64,000 bases of DNA from Lysobacter sp036697405 (lineage in GTDB: Bacteria; Pseudomonadota; Gammaproteobacteria; Xanthomonadales; Xanthomonadaceae). Positions 8,333-17,198 of the stretch are shown here, piece after piece (the first letter of the stretch is position 1; the number at the start of each line of letters is the position of its first letter). Below the pieces are notes generated by a model that did not search any database, had not been told where the DNA came from, and worked only from the letters and a program-made list of their open reading frames with translations. The stretch covers positions 62,001 through 126,000 of the forward strand of contig NZ_JBAHWA010000003.1 in assembly GCF_036697405.1 (NCBI RefSeq), read 5' to 3'. The translations under genes and the position numbers were made by a program.

Positions 8333-9286
8333 TCAGGGTCGGCGCGCCAGCGCCGCCTCGTCCTTGGCCTTGGGCATCAGGTCCTGCTTGGTCACCTTGA
8401 GCCAGCCCATGGTCAGCAGCGGGCAGGCCACGAAGATCGAGGACAGGGTGCCGATCACGATGCCGAGCATCTGCGAGATCGCCATGCCTTCCAGCGAACC
8501 GCCGCCGTACAGGTACAGCGCCAGCACGGTCAGGAAGGCCACGAACGAGGTGATCACCGTACGCGACAGGGTCTGGTTGATCGACTTGTTGAGGATGGTC
8601 TCCGGATCGGCGCGCATGGTGCGGAAGTTCTCGCGCACGCGGTCGAACACCACGATGGTGTCGTTGATCGAATAGCCCATCACCGACAGGATGCCGGCCA
8701 GCACGGTCAGGTCGAACTCGTTGCCGAACAGCGCGAACCAGCCCGCCACCACGACCACGTCGTGCAGGGTGGTCAGCACCGCCGCGACCGCGAACTTCTT
8801 CTCGAAGCGGAACGAGATGTAGATCAGGAAGCCGACCACCACGAACAGCAGCGCCCAGACGCCGTTGGCGGCCAGGTCGCGGCCGACCTGGGGACCGACG
8901 TAGCCGCCGCCCTTGATCTTGCCGGGGTTGTCGGGCGTGGACGCGATCGACTGGACTTCGTTGATGGTGTTGTCGGAGTCCTTCTGGCTGCCGCCCTTGG
9001 GCTGCAGGCGGATCAGCAGCTCGTTGCCGGTGCCGAAGGTCTGGACCTGGGCGCCGGTATAGCCGGCCTCATCCAGGCGCGAGCGGATGCCGTCGACGTC
9101 GACCGGCTTGGCGAAGCTCAGCTCGACGCTGGTGCCGCCGGTGAAGTCGAGGGCGAAGTTGAAGCCCTTGGCCACGATCGCGCCGATCGCGACCAGCATG
9201 ATCAGGGCCGCGACCGCCAGCGACACCCAGCGCAGGCGCAGGAAGTCGATATTGCTGCCGTAAGGGAACACGTTGAAGGGTTTCAT
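8333..9286 (-). CDS. secF: Protein translocase subunit SecF
   Basis: 317 residues, standard SecF length. An inner-membrane RND-like partner of SecD that uses the proton gradient to help release exported proteins. Seen: N-terminal TM (LAVAALIMLVAIGAIVAKG), FALDFTGGTSVELSF, a periplasmic domain, then five TM segments including VMGYSINDTIVVFDRVREN, the SecF signature. It starts 13 bases after the secD stop. It is the last gene of queA-tgt-yajC-secD-secF and is followed by a terminator. Confidence 0.97.
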   Translation of the reverse strand: MKPFNVFPYGSNIDFLRLRWVSLAVAALIMLVAIGAIVAKGFNFALDFTGGTSVELSFAKPVDVDGIRSRLDEAGYTGAQVQTFGTGNELLIRLQPKGGSQKDSDNTINEVQSIASTPDNPGKIKGGGYVGPQVGRDLAANGVWALLFVVVGFLIYISFRFEKKFAVAAVLTTLHDVVVVAGWFALFGNEFDLTVLAGILSVMGYSINDTIVVFDRVRENFRTMRADPETILNKSINQTLSRTVITSFVAFLTVLALYLYGGGSLEGMAISQMLGIVIGTLSSIFVACPLLTMGWLKVTKQDLMPKAKDEAALARRP

Positions 9287-9299
9287 GTCGCGTGCTCCG

Positions 9300-11168
9300 T
9301 CAGATCGCGATCGATTTCAGCTTGCGACGACCGCCGTAGATCAGCGTCGCGATGCCGCGCGACACAGACACCGCCGTGTAGGCGGAGGTGGCGATGCCGA
9401 GCATCAGGGTGATACCGAAACCGCGCAGCGGACCGGTGCCGAACACCGCCATCGCCAGACCGGCGAGGAAGGCGGTGACGTTGGCGTCGATGATGGTGCC
9501 CGAGGCATGTTCGTAACCGCTGGCGATCGCGGCCTGCGGCGGCAATCCGGCACGCAACTCCTCTCTTATTCGTTCGTTGATCAGCACGTTGGCGTCGACC
9601 GACATGCCCACCGTCAGCGCGATGCCGGCCAGGCCGGGCAAGGTCATGGTGGCGCCGAACAGCGACATCAGCGCGACCACCATCAGCAGGTTGATCAGCA
9701 GCGCCAGACAGGTGATGACGCCGAACATGCGGTAGTAGACCAGGAAGAAGATCAGGGCGAAGGCGAACGAGAAGCTCACCGCCTTCAGGCCGCGCGCGAC
9801 GTTCTCGGCGCCCAGGCTGGGGCCGACCACCCGCTGCTCGATGAAATCCATCGGCGCGGCCAGCGAACCGGCGCGCAGCAGCAGCGCCAGGTCGGACGCT
9901 TCCTGCTGGCTGTCGAGGCCGTTGGTGTTGAATTCCTTGCTGAAGACGCCCTGGATGGTGGCGACGTTGATCACTTTTTCGTCGATCCGGGTCGAACGCA
10001 CTTCCTTGCCGTCGACCGTGCGCGACTCGGGGATGCGCTCGATGTAGACCACCGCCATCGGCTTGCCGACGTGTTCGGTGGTGTAGTCGAACATGCGCTG
10101 GCCGCCGACGCCGTTGAGGCGTACCTGCACCGCGGGGGTGCCGCTCTGCGAGTCGAAGGCGGCGGTCGCGCCGATCAGCTGGTCGCCGGAGGCGATCACG
10201 CGCTTGTTGAGCAGGATCGGAATCGGCTTGCCGTCCGGGCCGGTCTCGCGGCGGAAGTAGATGCGCGCTTCCGGCGGCACGCTGCCGCTGCGCAACGCTT
10301 CCTGGGCGTCGCCCTCGACCACGCCGCGGTACTCCAGCGTGGCGGTGGCGCCGAGGATGCGCTTGGCCTGGGCGGTGTCCTGGATGCCGGGCAGCTGGAC
10401 CACGATGCGGTCGGTGCCCTGGCGCTGGATGATCGGCTCGGCCACGCCGAGCTGGTTGACGCGGTTGCGCAGGGTGCCGACGTTCTGTTCGACCGCCTCG
10501 GCCTGCATGCGCGCGATCTCGGCCTCAGGGACCTGGATGCTGATGGTGTTGCCGACCACGTCCTGGCCCATCGTCGGCATGCCGCGCGCGATCTCGGCGC
10601 GCGCCTTGGCGGCGTCTTCAGCCTTGGTCAGGGTCACGACGATGACGTTGTTGGCGCGGCGCTCGACCGACTCGTAACGCACGGCCTTGTCGCGCAGGGT
10701 CACCCGCACGTCCTCGATGGTGGCGTCCAGGCGCTTGTCCAACGCGGCCTTCTGGTCGACCTGCATCAGGAAGTGCACGCCGCCCTGCAAGTCCAGGCCC
10801 AGCAGCATGGGCTTGGCCTTGATCGTCTCGAGCCAGCCGGGCACGGTCGAGGCCAGGTTCAGCGCGACGATGTAGTCGCTGCCCAGCGGATCGCGCAGCA
10901 GATCGGCGACCTTGTTCTGGCGGTCGTTGTCGGCGAGCCGGACCAGCAGGGTGCCTTCCTTCTCGATCGCCACCGACTTGGCCGGCACGCCGGCCTTGCT
11001 CAGCGTGTCGGCGACGCGCTTGCGCAGCGCTTCGTCGACGGCGGCGCCGCGGGCCGAACTGATCTGCACCGACGGGTCCTGCGGGAACACGTTGGGCAAC
11101 GCATACAGCGCGCTGAGCAGCAACACTACGAGGATGGCCAGATATTTCCAGCGCGAGTAAGTCAGCAT
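9300..11168 (-). CDS. secD: Protein translocase subunit SecD
   Basis: 622 residues, the usual proteobacterial length. N-terminal TM (YLAILVVLLLSALYALPNVF), a large periplasmic region (P1 with GLDLQGGVHFLMQVD) and a C-terminal six-TM RND half with GMSVDANVLINERIREELR, which carries the proton-relay acidic residue. It forms the SecDF-YajC accessory complex with its neighbours. Start MLTYSRWKYLAIL; it lies 57 bases after yajC in the same direction. Confidence 0.97.
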   Translation of the reverse strand: MLTYSRWKYLAILVVLLLSALYALPNVFPQDPSVQISSARGAAVDEALRKRVADTLSKAGVPAKSVAIEKEGTLLVRLADNDRQNKVADLLRDPLGSDYIVALNLASTVPGWLETIKAKPMLLGLDLQGGVHFLMQVDQKAALDKRLDATIEDVRVTLRDKAVRYESVERRANNVIVVTLTKAEDAAKARAEIARGMPTMGQDVVGNTISIQVPEAEIARMQAEAVEQNVGTLRNRVNQLGVAEPIIQRQGTDRIVVQLPGIQDTAQAKRILGATATLEYRGVVEGDAQEALRSGSVPPEARIYFRRETGPDGKPIPILLNKRVIASGDQLIGATAAFDSQSGTPAVQVRLNGVGGQRMFDYTTEHVGKPMAVVYIERIPESRTVDGKEVRSTRIDEKVINVATIQGVFSKEFNTNGLDSQQEASDLALLLRAGSLAAPMDFIEQRVVGPSLGAENVARGLKAVSFSFAFALIFFLVYYRMFGVITCLALLINLLMVVALMSLFGATMTLPGLAGIALTVGMSVDANVLINERIREELRAGLPPQAAIASGYEHASGTIIDANVTAFLAGLAMAVFGTGPLRGFGITLMLGIATSAYTAVSVSRGIATLIYGGRRKLKSIAI

Positions 11169-11225
11169 CGATTGCCCCTGCGGCGGCCACCCCGGCCGCC
11201 GTGCTTCATGTGTCGTGGCGTCGGC

Positions 11226-11582
11226 TTAGGCCGACTTCAAGGTGCCCTTGGGCAGTACGTTGCCGATCGCGCCCTTCTGCACGCGGATGCGCACGTTGTC
11301 GGCGATTTCGACGGTGATGAAGTTCTCGCCGATCTCGGACACGGTGCCGGCGATGCCGCCGTTGGTCAGCACCTCGTCGCCCTTGGAGAGCTTTTCCAGC
11401 ATCGCGCGGTGTTCCTTGGCGCGCTTCATCTGCGGGCGGATCATCAGGAAGTACATGATCGCGATCAGGATGACGGGCATCAGCAGGCCGCCGAGGCCGC
11501 CGCCGAACAGTCCGCCGCCGGCGGGCGCACCGGCCGCGGCCTGGGCGTGAGCGGGGGCGATCAGAAGGTCGAGCAGGTTCAT
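11226..11582 (-). CDS. yajC: Preprotein translocase subunit YajC
   Basis: 118 residues. After a short N-terminal stretch containing AHAQAAAGAPAGGGLFG comes one hydrophobic helix, LLMPVILIAIMYFLMIRPQ, with the YajC hallmark MIRPQMKR, then a soluble domain (KGDEVLTNGGIAGTVSEIGE). It accompanies SecDF in the membrane. A 283-bp gene-free gap separates it from tgt upstream, so a second promoter may serve yajC-secD-secF; no clear promoter was identified there. Confidence 0.96.
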   Translation of the reverse strand: MNLLDLLIAPAHAQAAAGAPAGGGLFGGGLGGLLMPVILIAIMYFLMIRPQMKRAKEHRAMLEKLSKGDEVLTNGGIAGTVSEIGENFITVEIADNVRIRVQKGAIGNVLPKGTLKSA

Positions 11583-11865
11583 CTAAGGAAGTCCTGAAAC
11601 GAAAATAGCCGGGGATTATGCCATGGCCGGCTGGCGGCCATGGCTGGGCCCGAAATGGGCCCTGGCGCACGCTTTGCCGGCCGCGAGGGGGTCGGGACGG
11701 GCCCCGGCCTCGCGGTGGCCGCCTGGGCGCCGGGCGGTCCTGAGGGGCCCCGGTCGAGGGGGTTCAGGATCGCTCGGCAGGCGGCCCTTATCCCGGCCCA
11801 CCCGGCCCGACCGCAGGCGGGAGAGGGGGAAAGGGAGTCCGCCAGCCTTGCGGGCGAACGGCGTT

Positions 11866-12972
11866 CTACAGGCGTGCGGCGTAGAAGGACTCGCGGAAGG
11901 CGGCAAAGGTTCCCTGCTCGATCGCCGCGCGCATCTGCGCCATCAGGCGCTGGTAGTAGCGCAGGTTGTGCAGGGTGCCCAGCATCGGCCCCAGCATCTC
12001 GTTGCAGCGGTCCAGGTGGCGCAGGTAGGCGCGGCTGAAACCGTTGGCGCAGGCATAGCAGTCGCAGCCTTCCTCGATCGGGCGCAGGTCGCGCTCGTAC
12101 TTGGCGTTGCGCACGCGCACGGTGCCGGCGGCGGTGAAGTAATGGCCGTTGCGGGCGTTGCGGGTGGGCATCACGCAGTCGAACATGTCGACGCCGCGCG
12201 CGACCGACTCCACCAGGTCCTCGGGCCGGCCGACGCCCATCAGATAGCGCGGGCGGTCCTGCGGCAGCTGCGGGCAGGTGTGTTCGAGCATGGCGTTGCG
12301 CTCGGCCTCGGGTTCGCCCACGGCCAGGCCGCCGACCGCATAGCCGTCGAAGCCCAGCTCCTTGAGGCCGGCCGCCGAACGCGTGCGCAGCTCGTGGTGG
12401 ACGCCGCCCTGGACGATGCCGAACAGCGCCGCGTCGTTGCCCTCGTGGGCTTTCTTGGAGCGCTCGGCCCAGCGCAGGCTGAGTTCCATCGATTTGCGCG
12501 CGACTTCCTCGGTGGCCGGGTACGGCGTGCACTCGTCGAAGATCATCACGATGTCGGAATCGAGCACGCGCTGGATGTGCATGCTCTCCTCCGGGCCCAG
12601 GAACACCTTGCTGCCGTCGACCGGCGAGGCGAAGGTCACGCCCTGCTCGGTGATCTTGCGCCGGTGTGCCAGCGAGAACACCTGGAAGCCGCCGGAGTCG
12701 GTCAGGATCGGGCCCTGCCAGCGCGCGAAGCCGTGCAGGCCGCCGTGGTCGCCGATCACGTCCAGGCCCGGGCGCAGATAGAGGTGGAAGGTGTTGCCGA
12801 GGATGATTTGCGCGCCCAGCGCGCTGACGTGCTCGGGCATGATGCCCTTGACCGAGCCGTAGGTGCCGACCGGCATGAAGGCCGGGGTCTCCACGCTGCC
12901 GCGCGGGAAGCTCAGGCGGCCGCGGCGCGCGGCGCCGTCCTGGCCCAGCAGTTCGAACGACATCCGGCTCAT
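11866..12972 (-). CDS. tgt: tRNA-guanine transglycosylase
   Basis: 368 residues from ATG at 12972 (MSRMSFELLGQDG); a second in-frame ATG at 12963 is possible. It exchanges guanine 34 for preQ1 in tRNAs with GUN anticodons, the step before QueA. Seen: TPAFMPVGTYGSVKGI, the base-recognition loop LTDSGGFQVFSL, the substrate loop VGGLAVGEPEAE, and the zinc-site cysteines in CDCYAC near the C-terminus. Its ATG overlaps the queA stop (ATGA), so the two queuosine genes are translationally coupled. Confidence 0.97.
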   Translation of the reverse strand: MSRMSFELLGQDGAARRGRLSFPRGSVETPAFMPVGTYGSVKGIMPEHVSALGAQIILGNTFHLYLRPGLDVIGDHGGLHGFARWQGPILTDSGGFQVFSLAHRRKITEQGVTFASPVDGSKVFLGPEESMHIQRVLDSDIVMIFDECTPYPATEEVARKSMELSLRWAERSKKAHEGNDAALFGIVQGGVHHELRTRSAAGLKELGFDGYAVGGLAVGEPEAERNAMLEHTCPQLPQDRPRYLMGVGRPEDLVESVARGVDMFDCVMPTRNARNGHYFTAAGTVRVRNAKYERDLRPIEEGCDCYACANGFSRAYLRHLDRCNEMLGPMLGTLHNLRYYQRLMAQMRAAIEQGTFAAFRESFYAARL

Positions 12973-14030
12973 GCGCCGGCCTCCGGGTACAGCAGCATGG
13001 CGTCGCCGTAGGAGAAGAAGCGGTAGCGCTCGCCGATCGCGTGCGCATAGGCGGCGAACACGCGCTCGCGGCCGGCGAAGGCGGAAACCAGCATCAGCAA
13101 GGTGCTCTCCGGCAGATGGAAATTGGTGATCAGGGCGTCGACCGAACGGATCTTGTAGCCGGGCAGGATGAACAAGCGGGTCTCGCCGGCGAAGGGCCGC
13201 AACTCGCCGTCGGCGCCGCCGTTGCGCATGGCCGACTCCAGCGCGCGCACCACCGTGGTGCCCACCGCGATCACGCGGCCGCCGGCCGCGCGGGTGCGGC
13301 GGATTTGTTCGATCAGGCCGGCGCCGACGTTGAGCCACTCGCTGTGCATCACGTGCTGCTCGAGGCTGTCGACGCGCACCGGCTGGAAGGTGCCCGCACC
13401 CACGTGCAGGGTCACATGGCCGAACTCGACGCCGCGCGCGCGCAGGCGCGCCAGCAGCTCTTCGTCGAAATGCAGGCCGGCGGTGGGTGCGGCGACCGCG
13501 CCGACTTCGCGCGCGAATACGGTCTGGTAGCGCTCGTCGTCGTCGCTGCCGGGCTCGCGCTGGATGTAGGGCGGCAGCGGCAGTCGGCCGGCATGCAGCA
13601 GCCAGTTCTCCAGCGAGTCGCCGCGCGGCTGGCCGTCGAGATGGAACTGCAGGCGGTAGAACTCGCCCTCGCGGCCCAGCACCTCGGCTTCGCCGCCGGC
13701 GTCCAGGGCGATGCGCGCGCCGGGCTTGGGCGACTTGCTCACGCCCAGCTGCGCGCGTGCCTGGGCGCCGCCGAGCAGGCGTTCGATCAGGATCTCGACC
13801 CGCCCGCCGCTGCTCTTGTGCCCGTACAGACGCGCCGGGATCACCCGGGTGTCGTTGAACACCAGCAGGTCGCCGGGTGCCAGCAGCTCGGGCAACTCGC
13901 GGAAGCTGCGGTCGGCGATCTCGGCCGGCGCCGGCGGCACCAGCAGCAGGCGGCTGGCGGAGCGCTCGGCGAGCGGCGCCTGGGCGATCAGTTCCGGCGG
14001 CAGTTCGTAATGGAAATCGGATTTTTTCAA
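12969..14030 (-). CDS. queA: S-adenosylmethionine:tRNA ribosyltransferase-isomerase QueA
   Basis: 353 residues if read from the TTG at 14030 (start KKSDFHYELPPELIAQ), which matches the family N-terminus and the E. coli length of 356. The open frame extends to 14123, but that extra part is Arg/Pro-rich and unlike the family. QueA builds epoxyqueuosine on preQ1-modified tRNA using the ribosyl group of SAM. Seen: VFNDTRVIPARLYG, TAGLHFDEELL, LHVGAGTFQPV, VGTTVVRALES and the C-terminal FHLPESTLLMLVSAF. It is the first gene of the queA-tgt-yajC-secDF cluster; a long repeat-rich region lies upstream. Confidence 0.95.
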   Translation of the reverse strand: MKKSDFHYELPPELIAQAPLAERSASRLLLVPPAPAEIADRSFRELPELLAPGDLLVFNDTRVIPARLYGHKSSGGRVEILIERLLGGAQARAQLGVSKSPKPGARIALDAGGEAEVLGREGEFYRLQFHLDGQPRGDSLENWLLHAGRLPLPPYIQREPGSDDDERYQTVFAREVGAVAAPTAGLHFDEELLARLRARGVEFGHVTLHVGAGTFQPVRVDSLEQHVMHSEWLNVGAGLIEQIRRTRAAGGRVIAVGTTVVRALESAMRNGGADGELRPFAGETRLFILPGYKIRSVDALITNFHLPESTLLMLVSAFAGRERVFAAYAHAIGERYRFFSYGDAMLLYPEAGA

Positions 14031-14262
14031 ACGGGCGGGTCTTGGTCGGCGGCGAAGAGCCGCTATGCGGTCGGGAGCGATGAGACCGGATACCGGTCGA
14101 GGGCGCGGGGCCCCGGCAGCCAACGGCGCCGGAAGCCGGGCATTATCGGCCGCCAGCGGCCCCGGGGCAAAAGCGGCCGTTGGACCGGTTCAGGGCACCT
14201 GGCAATTAGCCCGGCCGGACAGGCAGCGCGCGAGAGACGATCTTAAGGCGTAGGGCCCTGCC

Positions 14263-14455
<193 letters not shown>

Positions 14456-14575
14456 CCGGCATTGAAATCCATAGCGCCGCACTCGCCTATCAACCGTAGA
14501 CCCGAAGGGCGGCGCGCAGGACGCGCTCCGATCTCGCAGGGGAGGTTTGGCGAGACACTGCCCTTCTCTTTGGTT

Positions 14576-14603
14576 ACTTTCTCTTGGGCAAGCAAGAGAA
14601 AGT
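14576..14603. repeat. Perfect 11-bp hairpin
   Basis: ACTTTCTCTTG (14576-14586) and CAAGAGAAAGT (14593-14603) are perfectly complementary around a 6-base loop. From memory, closely similar sequence is a recurrent intergenic element in Xanthomonadaceae genomes. The flanking sequence shows no T-run typical of a terminator. Confidence 0.7.
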
Positions 14604-14682
14604 GACCCGCATGCGTAGCAGGCGGAAGCCGTTGACTTTGCTAACCACCATTCGCAGCAACACCCGACGAAGCGCTGAAGTC

Positions 14683-15190
14683 ACTGGATCCCCGCCTTCG
14701 CGGGGATGACGAGCAAAGGCAAATCCTCCCCAGCCTTCCTTCAAAAGAAGGAGTCAAAAGCAAAGGCGGGCGCAGGAGCGGAGAAGATGCGCGCGCGCCG
14801 AAGATGGCGACGATGCGGTTCGCCTGCGGCTCACCACATCCTACGATCCCCGCCTTCGCGGGGATGACGAGCAAAGGCAAATCCTCCCCAACGTTCCTTC
14901 AAAAGAGGAAGTCAAAAGCAAAGGCGGGCGCCAGGAGCGGAGAAGATGCGCGCGCGCCGAAGGTGGCGACGATGCGGTTCGCCTGCGGCTCACCACATCC
15001 TGCGACCCCCGCCTTCGCGGGGATGACGAGCAAAGGCAAATCCTCCCCAGCGTTCCTTCAAAAGGAGCGAGTCAAAAGCAAAGGCGGGCGCCAGGAGCGG
15101 AGAAGATGCGCGCGCCGAAGATGGCGACGATGCGGTTCGCCTGCGGCTCACCACATCCTGCGATCCCCGCCTTCGCGGGGATGACGGGCA
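14683..15190. repeat. 158-bp tandem repeat, three copies plus a partial
   Basis: Each unit opens with the hairpin ATCCCCGCCTTCGCGGGGAT (at 14688, 14846, 15005 and 15163, so periods of 158, 159 and 158) and continues through a conserved body ending in CTGCGGCTCACCACATCCT. Copies differ by a few substitutions and small indels. The hairpin is a widespread proteobacterial intergenic palindrome; its antisense translation gives the well-known spurious peptide VIPAKAGI. Here it has been amplified together with flanking sequence. Confidence 0.92.
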
Positions 15191-15253
15191 AAGTCAACAG
15201 CGGCGCGACGGAGTTCAACCATGAATTCAAACTCGCACAGAAGGCGGAGTTCG

Positions 15254-15279
15254 CGGTCGCGGCTCACGCCGCTCCTACA
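15254..15279. repeat. Single REP-like arm
   Basis: The segment CGGCTCACGCCGCTCCTAC is one arm of the GTAG element family without a recognisable partner nearby. It lies just beyond the 3' end of the minus-strand response regulator gene. Confidence 0.65.
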
Positions 15280-15294
15280 GGGAGCTACGGGAAG

Positions 15295-15897
15295 CTACAG
15301 CCAGCCGTTCTGACGGGCCTGGCGATAGGCCTCGATGCGATTGCCGGCACCGAGCTTGCCGATCGCCTCGGACAGATAGTTGCGCACCGTGCCCTGGCTC
15401 AGGTGCAGGCGCTGGCCGATCTCGGCGGTGGACACGCCCTCGCCCGCCAAGCGCAGGACCTGGCGCTCGCGTTCGGTCAGCGGGTCTTCCTCGCCCCAGG
15501 CGGCGACCGCGAGCTGCGGATCAATCGCGCGGCCGCCGCGATGGACCTGGCGCAGCGCCTCGGCCAGCTGTTCGGCCGGCGCGTCCTTGAGCAGGTAACC
15601 GCGCACGCCGGCGTCGAGCGCGCGGCGCAGGTAGCCGCTGCGGCCGAAGGTGGTGACGATCACCACCTTGGTGTCCAACCCGGATTCGCGCAGGCGCTGG
15701 GCCAACTCGATGCCGGTCATCTGCGGCATCTCGATGTCGGTGACCAGCAGGTCCGGCTGCAGCCGTTGCACCGCCGCCCAGGCCGCCTCGCCGTCGCCGA
15801 CCGCCGCCACCACGTCCAGATCGGATTCCAGGTTCAACAGCGCGGCCAGGGCGCCGCGCACCATCGCCTGATCCTCGGCCAGCACCAGCCGGATCAT
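15295..15897 (-). CDS. NarL/DesR-type response regulator
   Basis: 200 residues. The receiver domain has the acidic pocket (VLAEDQ), phospho-acceptor Asp54 (LLVTDIEMPQMTG), switch Thr (VIVTTFG) and Lys (YLLKDA). A LuxR-type helix-turn-helix follows (LTERERQVLRLAGEGVSTAE, then HLSQGTVRNYLSEAIGKLGA). Its ATG overlaps the histidine kinase stop (ATGA), so the pair is translationally coupled. It is closest in layout to DesR, which controls membrane-lipid desaturase in Bacillus. The target here is unknown; the palindrome at 19078 is one candidate operator. Confidence 0.95.
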   Translation of the reverse strand: MIRLVLAEDQAMVRGALAALLNLESDLDVVAAVGDGEAAWAAVQRLQPDLLVTDIEMPQMTGIELAQRLRESGLDTKVVIVTTFGRSGYLRRALDAGVRGYLLKDAPAEQLAEALRQVHRGGRAIDPQLAVAAWGEEDPLTERERQVLRLAGEGVSTAEIGQRLHLSQGTVRNYLSEAIGKLGAGNRIEAYRQARQNGWL

Positions 15898-17063
15898 GCC
15901 GCGCCCCGCTCGCCGATGGCCCGCGCCTGTAGCGGAGCGTCGTCGTTGCGGCGCGCGGCGGCCAGGGCCTCGCGCGGCAGGATCAAACGCAGGCGGGTGC
16001 CGCCGCCCACCGGGCTGTCGATTTCGACGCTGCCGCCGACCTCGCGCAGGCGCTCGCGCATGCCGGTCAGGCCATGGCCTTCGCGGCCGGCGCCGCCGCG
16101 GCCGTCGTCGGCGATCAGCAGGCTGAGGCCGCCGCGGGTTTCGCCGACCAGTTCGACCTCGACCCGGGTCGCGCCGGCATGGCGCAGCACATTGGTCACC
16201 GACTCGCGCAGGGCCAGGGTCAGGGCGGTCTCCAGCTTTTCCGGAATCTCGACCGGCGCCAGCCGGTGATCCAGGCTGATCTCGGCGCTCAGCAGGGCCA
16301 GGCGCGCGGCCGCCAGTTCGGCCTGCAGGCCGTTGGCGCGGATGCCGGCCACGGCCTCGCGGACCTGGGTCAGGGCCTCGCGCGCGACCCGCTCGACCTC
16401 GCCGATCTGGACGCGCGCGCCCTGCGGATCGCGTTCGAACAGACGCGCGGCCAGTTGCGTCTTCAGCACCACCAGCGACAAGGTATGCCCGAGCACGTCG
16501 TGCAGATCGCGGCCGATGCGCTCGCGTTCGGCCAGGCTGGCCAGTCGCCGCACCTCGTCCTGGGTCAGGCGCAGTTCGGCGTTGCGCAGCTCGCGGTTGC
16601 GGATGCTGACCACGCCGACGAACACCATCGCCGCCACGATCACGTTGATGATGAAGGTCGACAGCGGCATCGCCGCGGCCGGCACGAAGCGGTAGAAGCA
16701 CACCGCTTCCAGCACCATCATCGCCACGCACAGCGCCAGCGCGCGCCCGGTCGGCAGGCTGGCCGCGGCCAGACCGACGGCGAAGATCACATAAGCCGCG
16801 CCGCTGCCGACCGGCATCGTGGCGAAACCCAGCGCGGCCACCGCCAGGGTCAGGGCGACGCGCCGGCGCCGCGACACCGCGTAGTGGTGGGCGAAATACA
16901 ACAGCACGAACAGCAGCGCGGCACCGATGAAGATCGCGAGCACCCAGGCCGGCACCCGCGGCCAGTAGAACAGCGGCAGGAACGCGAAAATCAGATACAG
17001 CAAGGACACCCAGCGCCAGACGGGCGGATGTTCGTGGGCGTGGATGAAGGCCTTGATGCGCAT
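15894..17063 (-). CDS. DesK-like membrane histidine kinase
   Basis: 389 residues from the ATG at 17063, supported by GAAGGAAA a few bases upstream; an in-frame start 25 codons earlier lacks this. The N-terminal 170 residues contain about five to six membrane helices (VSLLYLIFAFLPLFYW and onwards) with little periplasmic sequence, the DesK-like layout that senses the membrane. The HisKA_3 dimerisation motif ERERIGRDLHDVLGHTLS carries the phospho-acceptor His188. The ATPase domain has RESVTNVLRHAGAT (N box) and GHGLTGMRERL (G box). It pairs with the overlapping response regulator. Confidence 0.95.
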   Translation of the reverse strand: MRIKAFIHAHEHPPVWRWVSLLYLIFAFLPLFYWPRVPAWVLAIFIGAALLFVLLYFAHHYAVSRRRRVALTLAVAALGFATMPVGSGAAYVIFAVGLAAASLPTGRALALCVAMMVLEAVCFYRFVPAAAMPLSTFIINVIVAAMVFVGVVSIRNRELRNAELRLTQDEVRRLASLAERERIGRDLHDVLGHTLSLVVLKTQLAARLFERDPQGARVQIGEVERVAREALTQVREAVAGIRANGLQAELAAARLALLSAEISLDHRLAPVEIPEKLETALTLALRESVTNVLRHAGATRVEVELVGETRGGLSLLIADDGRGGAGREGHGLTGMRERLREVGGSVEIDSPVGGGTRLRLILPREALAAARRNDDAPLQARAIGERGAA

Positions 17064-17198
17064 GCGGGTGTTTCCTTCGCTGCCGCGACTGTAAGTAATC
17101 CGGAGGCAAAAGTTCAGGGCGCTGCGCCCCGGACGCAAAGCCGGTCGCGCGCGGCGGAGGCGAGGAAGGGCCCCGTAGAGCGCGACCGTCGCCGAGGA

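Noticed and set aside
14641..15184. Small proteins containing VIPAKAGI
   Set aside because: Well-known spurious translation of the CCCCGCCTTCGCGGGG palindrome.
14683..15190. CRISPR array
   Set aside because: Regular spacing exists, but the whole 158-bp unit is repeated, with no unique spacers and no cas genes.
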